Below are positions 41,601 through 48,828 of a DNA stretch of 64,000 nucleotides, in pieces. A model generated the notes under the pieces. It had not been told where the DNA came from. It searched no databases and saw only the letters and a program-made list of their open reading frames with translations. This DNA is from Xanthomonas sp. NCPPB 1128 (GTDB lineage Bacteria > Pseudomonadota > Gammaproteobacteria > Xanthomonadales > Xanthomonadaceae). The DNA lies in the NCBI RefSeq assembly GCF_001043115.1, contig NZ_LFME01000013.1:1-64000 (forward strand), given 5' to 3'. Every line of letters begins with the position of its first letter. The stretch's first letter is position 1. The translations under genes were made by a program, and so were the position numbers.

Positions 41601-44243
41601 CGGCGCATGCTGGATACGCGGTACAGCTACGACGCGGTCGGCAACCGGCGCCGCATCGAGGTCGGCAGTTTCTACAATCCCGCGGGCGAGCAGCCGCTCA
41701 ACGCCGGTTTCGAGGACGGCGACCGCAACTGGATCCTGGGCGAGAGCTGGAGCATCCGCCAGGAGACCGATGGCGGGCAGGCCTACACCGGCACCTGGGG
41801 TGCGCGCTTCGACGGCACCAGGAACGGGCCGCAGAGCATCGTCAACAAGAAGCGCATCGCCGTCCTGCCTGGGCAGACCGCGACCGCCAGCGTGCAGGTT
41901 CAACAGGGCGCCTCTTCCGCCGGCGATGCCGCCGCGCGCGTACTGATCATCTGGTACGACGGCGACGGCAACATGCTGCCCGGTGGCGAGGACAAGTCGT
42001 GGTCGGCCGGCAACCTGATCGACAGCGGCTCCAACGGCGAATGGAAGAAGTCGTCGGTGACGGTGAAGGTGCCAGCCGGCGCGGCCTACATGGGCATCGG
42101 GGCGAGTGCCAAGAAGAACCCGGGCGCCGCGCTGAACGTGGATGACTTCACCTGGGGCCTGACTTCCGACGGCACAGGCAGCACGCTGCCCACCCAGACC
42201 TACTGGTACGACTACGACGCCGAGAACCGGATGACGGTGAGCAACGGCGCGTTGGTGAACGGGCAGATCGTCGCCTCTACCGAGGACGTGAGCTTCGCCC
42301 AGAACTACGATGCCGCCGGCAACGTGGCCACGCGCAGCTTCTACGACAACGGCACGCTCAAGCGCCAGCAGATGGTCTATGACGCGCGCGGGCACCTGAC
42401 CCAGGTGCTGCAGCAGATGCCGGACAACGTCTGGCGGGTGCTGGAGACCAGCAGTTACGACGGCAACGGGCGGGTGCTGGAGCGGCGCACGTACGACGAC
42501 ACCGGCGCGCCCAAGCACATCGACGTCAGCCAGTACGACGGCGATGGCCGCCTGATCGCGCAGCAGGCCTACGGTCGCCCGCTCAACGACTCGGGCAACG
42601 GCTCGGCGCCGGCCGACGGCTACGAAGGCCTGACCCTGCTGAGCACGGTGACCTACCAGCAACAGGGTGATACCAGCATCGGCTACGACACGGCCGGCCG
42701 GCTGCGCGGCTACCGCTACACGTTGCTGCACAACGAGAAGAGCAGCGGCGTGTCCTCCGACGAGGGCTACACCCACACCTACCGCAACAGCTACATCGGC
42801 CGCGATGGCTACCTGCAGCAGGTGGTGAGCGGCAGCAGCAGCAACAGCAAGTTCAAGACCAGCAACAGCACCAGCAGCTACGACGACTGGGGGCGGTTGC
42901 TGGCAGTGCGCGAGCAGACCCCCGGCAGCAAGATCGACGACCGGGTGCGCTACTTCGGGCTGGATCAGAACGGCAACATCCTGCGCCGCACCGAGGGCAC
43001 CATCAAGAACGGTGCCTTCACCCAGGACGATGCGGCGGTGCTGCGCACGCAGGTCTATGCCTACGTCAATGGGCAGAACGTGGCGTCCGGTCGTTACGAC
43101 GGCAAGGTGGACGTACTCGGCCGGACCTCGGCCTACGACGTCAACGAGACCGGCACGACCAAGGCCACGGTGCAGGCCGGCGACACGCTGCGCAGCCTGG
43201 CGCAGCGCCTGTATGGCAACGCCAACCTGTGGTACGTGCTGGCCGATGCCAATGCGCTGGATGACGACAGCGGCCTGGTGGTCGGCGCGACGCTGACGGT
43301 GCCGGACGTGACCAGTTCGGCCAACGACGCGCGCACCTTCAAGCCGTTCAACGCCAGCGAGGCGGTGGGCTCGACCAGCCCGGAACTGCCGTATATCCAG
43401 CCGCCGAGCAGCCACGGCTGCGGCTCGCTGGCGACGATCATCATGGTCGCCGTGGCGGTGGTGGTGACGGTGTATACGGCGGGTGCGGCGCTGGGTAGCG
43501 TAGCTTCGACGGCGGGTGGTGCGACCGCGGCAACGGCTGCAGGCGTCAGCACCGCGGCGGGCATGACGGCCGGGGCAACGCTCAGTGCGGGCGCCGGCGT
43601 GCTGGCCGGCACCTACGGCACGACGGCCGCGATCGTCGGTGGCGCAGCAGGCGCGTTCGCCGGTAGCGTGGCGAGCCAGGGCGTGGGCAGCGCGATGGGC
43701 GCGACCAGCTTCAGCTGGCGCAACGTGGCGGCCAGCACGGTGGCCGGCGCAGTGACGGCCGGGTTCGGCGCGGCGACCAGCGGTGCTGCAGCGCTATCCA
43801 ACCCGGTGGTACAGGCGATGGCGACAGGAGCGGTGGGCAACCTCAGCACTTACGCTGCCAACCAACTGGTCGGCAACGATGTCGGGTTCAGCTGGCGCAG
43901 CGTGGCCGCCAGCGTCGTCAGCGCAGCGATCACGGCGGAGGTTGTTCCCGCGCTGGGTTCAGCACTCCAGATCGACCCGAACTCGATGCCGGGCGATCTG
44001 TTGGCTGGCATCACCGGCGGTGTGGTGAGTGCGCATGTGCGTCAAGGCCTGGTCGGCGGTGGTGTGGACTACGGCGCGATCGCTGCTGATGCGTTCGGCA
44101 ATGCGTTGGCTAATGCGGCTGGACGTTCCGCGAGTGCTGCCACAGCTGTGGTTGATGGGAGAGATTTCCGAAGCCGCTATCCATATGCGCTGGCATCGCT
44201 TGACGGTGGCGGAACTGCAATCACCGATCTGGATCCGATCTAG
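32643..44243 (+). CDS. Giant RHS/YD-repeat protein with jelly-roll-like insert and LysM domain
   Basis: A 3866-residue protein. The N-terminus (VNGNLVLQGRDEFLN-type FINVANGNLVLQGRDE, then RGLPISMVRTYNSFGQ) is typical of long RHS shells. Dozens of YD repeats follow (YSYDAAGNLL, YTYDALGRL patterns) to about residue 2980 and again after an insert. The insert (about 3015-3180, NAGFEDGDRNWILGESW to ALNVDDFTW) looks like a carbohydrate-binding jelly roll. A LysM domain (about 3507-3555, AGDTLRSLAQRLYGNANLWYV) and a Gly/Ala-rich hydrophobic region (about 3592-3800) close the protein. I see no DPxGL core motif before the end. There is no signal peptide. It ends at TAG 44241-44243, and the next frame continues directly. 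Confidence 0.93.
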   Translation: MVAVFTGNGLGLFDSSLSKLGSANGGAAGLGRGQDRQFINVANGNLVLQGRDEFLNFRGLPISMVRTYNSFGQVSDTGNDGWVTGFERRVELVGTLGASDSKVRLQMGDGQSVEFLYDANSQTYQTTAGSGAKDSIAWDASAKTWTYTEGSTRQQEVYADHADSQLRGRLLKIVSTTTDAAAPAEFDLVYDSAGHVTEVRAANGSQAGDAMLFAYDAQGRLTGLSTRESGVVLTQAMYEYDALGRLTAVVTDLTPGDATDNTWDETTLANNDGLRFRTEYTYAGDSLRIASVRQSDGFLVSYDYYADGKVKSVLYGAGDQAQKTSFSYDASTLTTQVTDGNGQSWSYQYDSAGRLVQQAGPAVDGLRDLTTYSYDAAGNLLQSKQTRGGDVLARVDNLYDDRGNRLWQWDGEGRGTLRVYSATNQILSETTYTHADVGRTGVQENFVNTKTNYIYDERDRVRFIVTSYGGVTEIQYATSGNGIGQKSAVITYNGGNGFAQYTGSLASPTVADLAQWAQDHKAIGNTTTYAYDARGQLAQEVQYQSVDASGVGVLNVFARITRYTYDAQGLLRQQVVVHGDTRSADPTAAVDPLSEITDYVYDGMGRLLSTLRRGSAATADLAKSDPAAYDAMTLQTTYFYADSAHQTRITSDAGVVSTTTRNDQGQVISTSEAGLSNGVVETHVSQNFYDALGRLRATQDPMGGRQYFFYDAKGRLAATVDATGAVSVNAYDGADRRILSTAYANRVDTSQWLSDGKVVPQQVAQIGIVADAANDRSTQSSYDDSGLLIGQIDGDGKVLSYQYDGKRQLIRMTQGTGDDARVTRYFYDALGNLEGTLDPEGYLVRRINTYYGQTIHEIRHATKVDPALREKELMSDLIPPSSTADQKTTYYYIGQGTVAGILDSEGYLTRFIERNDTNTKIVQIAKLPVAESYRETSFASAWSAMLTSAPPTQTMTYRAERRNQLGQLVSVETNNANVAADAKVTQRYVYDDAGRLQSTSLQDVNGTKGLSFQRYDAFGNVVLEIGARGASWLRTDSSPESMQMVIDYLGTTNKYDAAGRLIETTAPGGAKTWYFRDANGRLRYTVSGVADAAGVANAQGEVVELRYDAFGDVSEKIAYGQRVTLQTPGSRDSASQALGVLSYAASRDVHQTWSYSKAGKVLSQVDTLGTLTRYQYNQFGELVDTQRAPGTALETKAHSTYDKRGLLTSQVEDAGSGKLNLTKTFQYDAFGRVVAEVDPRGNTVLHSYDRLGREVATTRVVGGVGATTTIAYDGLSRITRQTDPMGNVTTYIYDDTINSVKATSAEGRVTETRRDSQGRIVSVTGVDNHSYTYDEDGRVISDNDPKLGEITYTYDGRGRLTQQQGRGKTTTYSYDDQGRLTQTTVDPADASGGSDHLALTTSYSYDALGRNVRTVDASGRVTAMQYDAAGHLVETIQDPDGLALRTTYTWDALGHQLSVTQGAGTTDARTTAYAYDAAGRRVSETVAPGSLNLVTTYSYDSNGNVVAKTDPAGRVQRFVYDEANHVVFAVDAAGGVVRNYYDAAGRVVASRRYAQAIDLSGASLAVSFAYVDGKVQRNDAKDIQTFNVFGKDGYLNYTVDGVGAVRSFKYDTAGRLFKTRDLATAVSLSDDLRAKLQSGVADALALGLVENDGKDKITWSVYDGNGRLAYTFDGTGAFSQYLYDTAGRVKAFRQFDNRFSPDKALDGSTETGAQYASYRDFFDSGKADVATLDKFVDWQRYLWEGRFKESTYHYDGAGRIKYEVDKVGAGSDGGGGAVEYVYDGSGNVVDKIEYGKILASWGMPTFAEWDNGQISSSINGSNWNDLPASPDRHTYALFDAAGRKVYTIDEGGRIDQSIYNSAGDVVEIRTFSKKNDAAPGTLEALSTALQGVDFVTNKIQYDAAGRAVAKTDGLNHSELLTYDGAGLVTSRQDRNGNVWTYQYDAAGRRIAEIAPPTDVASAAKDGSVSTVRRAVVTRTFYDAQGNVIARYEDADSGAPRITRYEYDNRGHQIRTIFPDAGVLQADGTIAPSGVHPTVEVTYDAMGRAVMQKDVRGNYTYKAYDERGLLVYDVDQNGGVTGYGYDALGNQVILTRFANTIALPAGQVASSFDIASRITVSADLDRTVYTEYNMGGYKANVFTLPAGTHPQTDGKNFYYALGNAVTRTAYRYDVFGNVVKQSVLLRQDQGSYDQDLGSGIWASSYNYYDGDNRKIASVDAERYLTTYAYSAKGELIEQVEYTQPVQEEISLAPPPAPATPVEGTTVWNRRTTWSYDAAGRKISESVDRYLPQGSPADIGATQAPSSVSTFAYDAEGHLQQSTVNGATVNMTYDASGKVTSTKEGARNVVATGAGSALATGNFADLDDVALYQSASPYTRMWYDAFGNLVQSRAYALGLRAGDAAPQESSADAVQSFGYDRQGRNVWERTASGAVKTRTFDAADRVLSETYRLDGNDGRWADIATSYTYDAVGRQLTTQTARQNFVGGAAVGVQIDASEQVQYNSFGEIAHKRSAIGASNQVADYAEHYTYDAYGRLLSSNAGDGVVRTYSYDAAGRQISEQHAVTPASGSAAIVVTTVNTFDNLGRMIRQDRPGLDAGTTVSTSQSYDRSGNVVSSTDARGATTYYDYNELNQVVFEARPGVKVVSASGEEAMRWPQTSWYYDAAGRLIATRDANGNVRRYEYENGLLKRQIDGTGSVIKFAYDALGRQILAQDPMGRITRRDYNGAGQIVAFSDTTAGGNSYTWAPLERHTLDQNGNRLTVTDAQGKTVSNDYDSKGRLLRTRSAEGVAMAYAYDVHGNKIRETNALADFSLAGGSGGSASITDRDGEQVRLNEQTWDYDYFNRVVDHNDLSGDDYNYVYDAASGQLLSQSVDNGQGQSTQTATTQSASGSDGQDGEPPAPPTTVSTQGTRNYKYAANGLLLEVSEQTSSGTTNRTRYDYDANGNRTLEETQATDASGRPLHLRTIITYDAHNRIEGIVQDDLVDGRRMLDTRYSYDAVGNRRRIEVGSFYNPAGEQPLNAGFEDGDRNWILGESWSIRQETDGGQAYTGTWGARFDGTRNGPQSIVNKKRIAVLPGQTATASVQVQQGASSAGDAAARVLIIWYDGDGNMLPGGEDKSWSAGNLIDSGSNGEWKKSSVTVKVPAGAAYMGIGASAKKNPGAALNVDDFTWGLTSDGTGSTLPTQTYWYDYDAENRMTVSNGALVNGQIVASTEDVSFAQNYDAAGNVATRSFYDNGTLKRQQMVYDARGHLTQVLQQMPDNVWRVLETSSYDGNGRVLERRTYDDTGAPKHIDVSQYDGDGRLIAQQAYGRPLNDSGNGSAPADGYEGLTLLSTVTYQQQGDTSIGYDTAGRLRGYRYTLLHNEKSSGVSSDEGYTHTYRNSYIGRDGYLQQVVSGSSSNSKFKTSNSTSSYDDWGRLLAVREQTPGSKIDDRVRYFGLDQNGNILRRTEGTIKNGAFTQDDAAVLRTQVYAYVNGQNVASGRYDGKVDVLGRTSAYDVNETGTTKATVQAGDTLRSLAQRLYGNANLWYVLADANALDDDSGLVVGATLTVPDVTSSANDARTFKPFNASEAVGSTSPELPYIQPPSSHGCGSLATIIMVAVAVVVTVYTAGAALGSVASTAGGATAATAAGVSTAAGMTAGATLSAGAGVLAGTYGTTAAIVGGAAGAFAGSVASQGVGSAMGATSFSWRNVAASTVAGAVTAGFGAATSGAAALSNPVVQAMATGAVGNLSTYAANQLVGNDVGFSWRSVAASVVSAAITAEVVPALGSALQIDPNSMPGDLLAGITGGVVSAHVRQGLVGGGVDYGAIAADAFGNALANAAGRSASAATAVVDGRDFRSRYPYALASLDGGGTAITDLDPI

Positions 44244-45494
44244 GTGAGCCTGCATCGCGACGCAGTGACGGGCGACTGGGACAGCGCGGTATGGAATGCG
44301 GAGAACCGGCGTTGGATCACCTCATCGCAGGTGATGTTGAACGTCGGTCGTTCCTCGCGCGAGCAGACGGTCGAGGCGTGGAGTCGTCCTCCGGCCAGTT
44401 GGACCAATGGCTACGGTGCTGGGGTGGATGCGCGTGCTTGGCAGATGTCGCGTATGCAGCCGCAGCCGCAAGCGCCAAAGACCTATGGCTTCCCGGGGAT
44501 TGGCATCACATCGGGTCTGAACACGCTGGTCGACGCCTACAACGCACGTAGCTTGCAAAGCCGCGCCATGCTCTCTGAGATGGGCTTGCCGTTTACTGAC
44601 AAGACGCTGGGGCAGACCGAGATCGGGCAGCGGTACCTGGATGCAGCGACGGTCCAACTGCCGCATATCAGTGGCGAGGGCATCGTCAGAGGCCTCGTGG
44701 GTGGGTTAGTGCCAAATGTGCATGCTTGGGCGGAGAATGGGTACGCGATGCCGGACTCGCCGCTGGACCTGACGGTGGGTCAATGGAAGGGCGGCATCAA
44801 TCTCCTCAGCGACAGTGCCGAAGGCTTCGTGAACATGTCGTCGGCCGGAAAGCTGACGCAGGTGCTGACTGGCTATCGGATGGACCTGCCGCGGTTCGAT
44901 ATCCCGGCCGATCAGCAGATGGGCGCGACAATGTTCGATGTGGGCATGGCGGTCGTCAGTGTGCTTGCGCCTGAGGCACGTCTGGGACAAGCTGCTAAAC
45001 TCAATGCGGCCGCTGCTGAAGGTGCAAGCAGAGTGGCGCTTGTGGATTTTTCTTCGGGTGAAATCCCGCCTGGATTTTACAGGGCAGATCCACGGCAGCT
45101 CAGATTTACTCAGTCCGATGCATCGCCCAACTTCATTGATCCCGTTACAAAGCGACCCATTGGAACAATCACTAGTTTGGTGGATGACCTGCGTGCGGGT
45201 AGAATAACATCTGATGAGGTTGGTAAGCCTTTGCAGGTTGTTATTTATGAGAGGAATCCGTTTTCGACTGATAATAGGCGTTTGGCTGCGTTTAATGCTG
45301 CAGGAGTCCAAGATGTTTCGATCGAGATCGTGAGTCTCAAGGATTCTGCAGTTGCAGCACGGTTCTTCAATCGCTTCGATCCGATTCGTGGAGAGGGCTA
45401 CAACATTGTGATCACGCCAACTTCGGGGCGCGTTTCAGCGCAAACGTTGTTACGTGATAGAGGATTAATTAAGGGGGTACAGCTTGGAAATTGA
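44244..45494 (+). CDS. Toxin-bearing continuation of the RHS frame (ParB/sulfiredoxin-like C-domain)
   Basis: 416 codons in the same frame as the RHS gene, separated from it by one TAG. A GTG directly follows the stop, but no clear ribosome site precedes it. The N-terminal 270 residues are a linker-like region (GFPGIGITSGLNTLV, a GLVGGLVPNVHAW helix). The C-terminal 140 residues (FTQSDASPNF, IGTITSLVDDLRAGRI, QVVIYERNPFSTDNRRLAAF, VSIEIVSL) resemble the ParB/sulfiredoxin-like fold used by some polymorphic nuclease toxins, with DNRRLAAF as the most telling element. Codon composition drops in G/C over this part. A small overlapping gene follows, as expected for immunity. Confidence 0.72.
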   Translation: MSLHRDAVTGDWDSAVWNAENRRWITSSQVMLNVGRSSREQTVEAWSRPPASWTNGYGAGVDARAWQMSRMQPQPQAPKTYGFPGIGITSGLNTLVDAYNARSLQSRAMLSEMGLPFTDKTLGQTEIGQRYLDAATVQLPHISGEGIVRGLVGGLVPNVHAWAENGYAMPDSPLDLTVGQWKGGINLLSDSAEGFVNMSSAGKLTQVLTGYRMDLPRFDIPADQQMGATMFDVGMAVVSVLAPEARLGQAAKLNAAAAEGASRVALVDFSSGEIPPGFYRADPRQLRFTQSDASPNFIDPVTKRPIGTITSLVDDLRAGRITSDEVGKPLQVVIYERNPFSTDNRRLAAFNAAGVQDVSIEIVSLKDSAVAARFFNRFDPIRGEGYNIVITPTSGRVSAQTLLRDRGLIKGVQLGN

Positions 45495-45891
45495 TGGGAA
45501 AATTAACCTGAGTCCTGCGGATTTTGATTTTTGCCCTGCTTGGAGATATGACGAGGACAGTGATCTCTTCTTTCCCGTAAGATGCGAGCAGGAGTTGCCT
45601 GAGCTTGCTCGGGATTTGAGCATTCGTGCTCAATTTATCGGGCCGACCGGAGAGCAGTTTGAGGGTTATATCGTGGGCGTGGATAGAGTATTTTCTATAG
45701 GGCTTTTTTGTGACGGTTGCGTTTTTTACGTCAACAAAAACATGCCAGGCGCATCTAAAGAGCAAATAGATAATTTTTTGCTAATGATGGGGAGGTCTCT
45801 CGATTTTTATTCAATGTTTCCATTGAGTTTTGAAACGCGCTGGGGAAATGAGATTTTTTCGAATTTTTCAGGAATTTTTTCTATGCAATAA
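45484..45891 (+). CDS. Probable immunity protein for the RHS-linked toxin
   Basis: A 135-residue acidic cytoplasmic protein. It starts with TTG at 45484, inside the end of the toxin frame, preceded by AAGGGGG; the overlap ensures co-translation. Composition is strongly A/T-rich (runs of T-rich Phe codons), unlike all neighbours, which is common for immunity genes exchanged with toxin tips. It contains DFDFCPAWRYDEDSDLFFPV and an FCDGCVFYVNK segment. No family is recognised; the role follows from position. Confidence 0.7.
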   Translation: MEIDGKINLSPADFDFCPAWRYDEDSDLFFPVRCEQELPELARDLSIRAQFIGPTGEQFEGYIVGVDRVFSIGLFCDGCVFYVNKNMPGASKEQIDNFLLMMGRSLDFYSMFPLSFETRWGNEIFSNFSGIFSMQ

Positions 45892-45964
45892 AGTTTGTAG
45901 AGTGTTGATTAGAGGTGATGCCTCTGCATACTCGATAGGCCAAGCGAAATCTTCTGAAAGAACG

Positions 45965-46003
45965 CGAAGCCCTAACGATGCATCCGCGGGGCTTCGATCT
46001 TTA
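45965..46003 (+). terminator. Possible terminator after the toxin-immunity genes
   Basis: CGAAGCCC (45965-45972) pairs with GGGCTTCG (45988-45995) and is followed by ATCTTT. The stem is good, the loop is 15 bases and the T tract is short. The remainder of the 739-base gap to the next gene holds no supported gene apart from the promoter at 46428. Confidence 0.45.
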
Positions 46004-46427
46004 GGACGACGGATTTGCCAAAGCGCCAGCCGATTGCCATTAACAGATCCGGTTCTGGCCGCCTTCGCGGCTATCGCGATACACTGCTGTATAAAATAGA
46101 AAGGCAACGGCATGTCCTCCGATGAGGAGCGCTCACATCGACCTTAATGGCTGCCTAAAACGCGACAACTGTCTGCCTCAGCGCACAGCATCAAAAGCTA
46201 AGTCCAAAACTTGCCACAGCGTCGGATCAAAAAAGCGGGCATCATTTAATAACATTTTTTTGAGGCGCCCATCACATTAATGTGCCATGTGCAAGCGCCC
46301 AGCCATCCATTCCGGGTTCTGCTTGCCAAGACGCGCTGCGCCCAACGGCCAAAAGTGCAACCTTTATAGCAGAGTGCGGATCTACCATACTCGCGTGGCC
46401 ATTCGTCAAGCTCTTCTTCACGATCGC

Positions 46428-46456
46428 TTGACAGGCATCCCGGTATGGGCTGTAAA
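46428..46456 (+). promoter_or_regulatory. Candidate sigma-70 promoter of the flagellar operon
   Basis: TTGACA (46428-46433) and TGTAAA (46451-46456) are separated by exactly 17 bases. It is the best promoter-like pair in the gap and lies 175 bases before the first gene of the long operon. No sigma-54 GG-N10-GC element was found nearby. Confidence 0.45.
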
Positions 46457-46630
46457 GTGGCCGCGTTGTCAGGGGGGACACGCCGAAGACTTCATCAATG
46501 ACACGCATCGTCCGCGAAGGCGCGCTGCGTGATGGCGTTGATGTGCTTGCGGGTCTTGGCGTTTCAGGAATTGCCAGTTGTCGTGCCGTCCACAGGACGG
46601 GCGCAGCTGTTTGTCGCATGGATGTAACAG

Positions 46631-47782
46631 ATGTCGTCGATCGATCGACTTGGCGCGTTTCTGGCACAGGACCCCGCCAACCCGCTGCTTGCGTGCCAGC
46701 TGTGCGATGCGCTGATCGCGGCCGGGCAGGTTGCGGCTGCGGATCGGGTGCTGGCGCAGTTGCCGGACGCCAGCCGGGACGATCCCGGCGTCGCCTTTCG
46801 TAGCGCGCGGGTCGACCTGCTGAGTGGGCGCTATGGGTCCGCCGAAGCGACCTTGCGGACACTGATACAGCGCACGCCTGCGCCAGCCATCGCGCATGAC
46901 ATCGCCTTTGCGCAGCTCTGCCAACGCGATCTTGTCGGTGCGACCGCCACCTTGGCCGAGGCGAGGCAGCTTCACGGACCCTCGGCCGATTTCGCTGTGT
47001 TGGCCGCGCGCGTTGCGTTGATGCAGCACGACGAGGCGGCTGCCGATGCGGCGCTGGACGAGGCGTTGCAGCTCGATCCCGGCCACGCCACGGCGTTGGG
47101 CCTGCGCGCGTTGGCGCAGTTGGACGCCGACCGTCCGCAGCAGGCATGGGACACCGCGGTTGCTTGCCTGGCCGAGTACCCGGATCAGCACGAGGCGCTG
47201 CTGACGATCGGCAGCGTGCGTCTTTATCATCAAGATGCCGACCGAGCGGCGGCCGACTTCGAACGCGCGCTCGCGCGCTTCCCGCATTCCGGCCGTGCGC
47301 TGTCCGGGTTGGGCCAAGCGTGCATGCTGCAAGGAAACCTGGAACGTGCCCGCGCCTTGTTGGAGGCCGCCACGCGTGCGATGCCCGATCACATCGGGAC
47401 ATGGCATGCGTTGGGCTGGCTGCAATTGTTGAGTGGAGAGCGCAGCGAAGCCGAGAGCAGCTACCGCCAGGCTTACGCACTGGATCGCAATTTTGCCGAA
47501 TCTCACGGCGGGTTGGCGGTAGTGGCGTTGCTGGAAGGGCGCGAGGAAGGCGAGGCCCTGATGCGCATCGCGCTGCGGCTGGATCCGCGCAGCATCAGCG
47601 GGCGCTATGCGCGCACGCTGTGGCTGCAAGACCGCGGCGATGCGGCGACCGCGGCGGCGGAGTTTGCCGTCCTGGTCGCTGAAGGCGCGCTGGCCGGCGC
47701 GATCGAGGTGCCCGACGCGGATCCGGCGCAGATGGCCATGCGCCTGCGCGCCCGTCTGTCGGCGCCGCGGCACGCTGGCTGA
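46631..47782 (+). CDS. TPR-repeat protein heading the flagellar operon
   Basis: A 383-residue protein made of about ten TPR-like helical pairs (for example LACQLCDALIAAGQVAAADR, ALGLRALAQLDADRPQQAWD and ALSGLGQACMLQGNLERARA). There is no signal peptide. It ends nine bases before fliQ, so it belongs to the operon. A chaperone or assembly platform for the export apparatus or its substrates is plausible. TPR proteins are also found beside the RHS gene at 31400, though the two proteins are not obviously close paralogues. Confidence 0.78.
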   Translation: MSSIDRLGAFLAQDPANPLLACQLCDALIAAGQVAAADRVLAQLPDASRDDPGVAFRSARVDLLSGRYGSAEATLRTLIQRTPAPAIAHDIAFAQLCQRDLVGATATLAEARQLHGPSADFAVLAARVALMQHDEAAADAALDEALQLDPGHATALGLRALAQLDADRPQQAWDTAVACLAEYPDQHEALLTIGSVRLYHQDADRAAADFERALARFPHSGRALSGLGQACMLQGNLERARALLEAATRAMPDHIGTWHALGWLQLLSGERSEAESSYRQAYALDRNFAESHGGLAVVALLEGREEGEALMRIALRLDPRSISGRYARTLWLQDRGDAATAAAEFAVLVAEGALAGAIEVPDADPAQMAMRLRARLSAPRHAG

Positions 47783-47791
47783 GGGGCAAGG

Positions 47792-48055
47792 ATGGACGCC
47801 GATACCGCCATGCAACTGCTGGCCGAGACGCTGCTTGCCGCGGCCAAGGTGTCCGCGCCGATCCTGCTGGTGACGCTGGTGGTTGGGCTGCTGATCTCGA
47901 TCCTGCAGGTGGTGACGCAGGTGCAGGAGATGACCCTCACCTTCATCCCCAAGCTGATCGCCGTCGGCGTGGTGGTCGTGATGTTGGGAAGCTGGATGAT
48001 CCTGACCTCGGTCGAGCTGGCCAAGCGCATGTTCGACATCGCCGCGAGCATGTGA
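47792..48055 (+). CDS. fliQ: Flagellar export-gate protein FliQ
   Basis: An 87-residue two-helix membrane protein (APILLVTLVVGLLISILQ and KLIAVGVVVVMLGSWMIL) with the signature TQVQEMTLTFIPK between them. FliQ surrounds FliP/FliR in the type III export gate. Length is standard. Stop overlaps the fliR start. Confidence 0.95.
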   Translation: MDADTAMQLLAETLLAAAKVSAPILLVTLVVGLLISILQVVTQVQEMTLTFIPKLIAVGVVVVMLGSWMILTSVELAKRMFDIAASM

Positions 48056-48828
48056 GCATGGACGCGATCGCCGCCCTGGCCGTGTTGTTCGGATTCGCCT
48101 CGCTGCGCTATCTGCCGCTGACCGTGCTCCCGGGGTTGTCTCCGCTGTCCTGGGCGCCGCTGTTGGTGCGGATTGTGGTGATGCTGGCGTTCGCGTGGTT
48201 GACCGTGTTGTCGTTGCCCGATGGGCAGGTGTTGCCGTTGCTGCATCAGCCCTTGCTGCTCCTGCTTGCGGCGTTGGGAGAGCTGTTGCTGGGCGGCGTC
48301 TTCGGCCTGGCGTTCCTGCTTCCCAATGGCGCCTTGCACAAGAGCGGGTGGCTGCTGGACATGCAGGCCGGACTCAGCGCCGGTGCGCTGCTCAATCCCG
48401 GATCGGGCGACACCCAGGAATCCCTGCTCGGTCACGCCTTGATGCTCGCGGCGACCGTACTGTTCTTCGCCCTCAATCTGCATCTGGTGTTGTTCAAGGC
48501 GGTAGCGTCGAGCGTGCAGCTCATTCCGTTGGGACGGGTGACCCGGCCGCTGAATCCCGATGCGCTGCTGGCCATGCTGGGGAGCAGCTTCGTGGGTGGG
48601 CTGGCCGTGGTGGCGCCGGTGGTACTGGGCCTGTTTTGCGTCGATGTGGCGGTGGGGTATGCATCCAGGTCGATGCCGCAGGCCAACATCTATTTCCTGG
48701 CACTGCCGCTCAAGGTCGCGGTGGCGATGGGCTTGCTGGCGTTGACGCTGGCCTATGCGCCAGCGTTGATCGGCCGGCTGTTCGCACAGGCCATCGATGC
48801 AGTGCCGACCGTATTGGGAGCGCCGTGA
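48052..48828 (+). CDS. fliR: Flagellar export-gate protein FliR
   Basis: A 258-residue protein with about six hydrophobic segments and the family motif LLLLAALGELLLGGVFGLAF. The GTG at 48052 overlaps the fliQ stop; an ATG two codons on is equally possible. FliR forms the gate with FliP and FliQ. fliP is not in this window and should lie downstream or elsewhere. Sequence is divergent from primary-flagellum FliR proteins (LNPGSGDTQESLL in place of more usual text). Confidence 0.9.
   Translation: MSMDAIAALAVLFGFASLRYLPLTVLPGLSPLSWAPLLVRIVVMLAFAWLTVLSLPDGQVLPLLHQPLLLLLAALGELLLGGVFGLAFLLPNGALHKSGWLLDMQAGLSAGALLNPGSGDTQESLLGHALMLAATVLFFALNLHLVLFKAVASSVQLIPLGRVTRPLNPDALLAMLGSSFVGGLAVVAPVVLGLFCVDVAVGYASRSMPQANIYFLALPLKVAVAMGLLALTLAYAPALIGRLFAQAIDAVPTVLGAP

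Noticed and set aside
40977-43415. An 812-codon open frame antisense to the RHS 3' half
   Set aside because: Same reason: complement of repetitive, G/C-rich coding sequence.
45830-46099. An 89-codon frame after the immunity gene
   Set aside because: It overlaps the immunity gene's end and a terminator-like hairpin, has no ribosome site and no recognisable content.
46500-46630. A sigma-54 promoter upstream of the flagellar operon
   Set aside because: GG and GC pairs occur, but with a 13-base spacing rather than the required 10.
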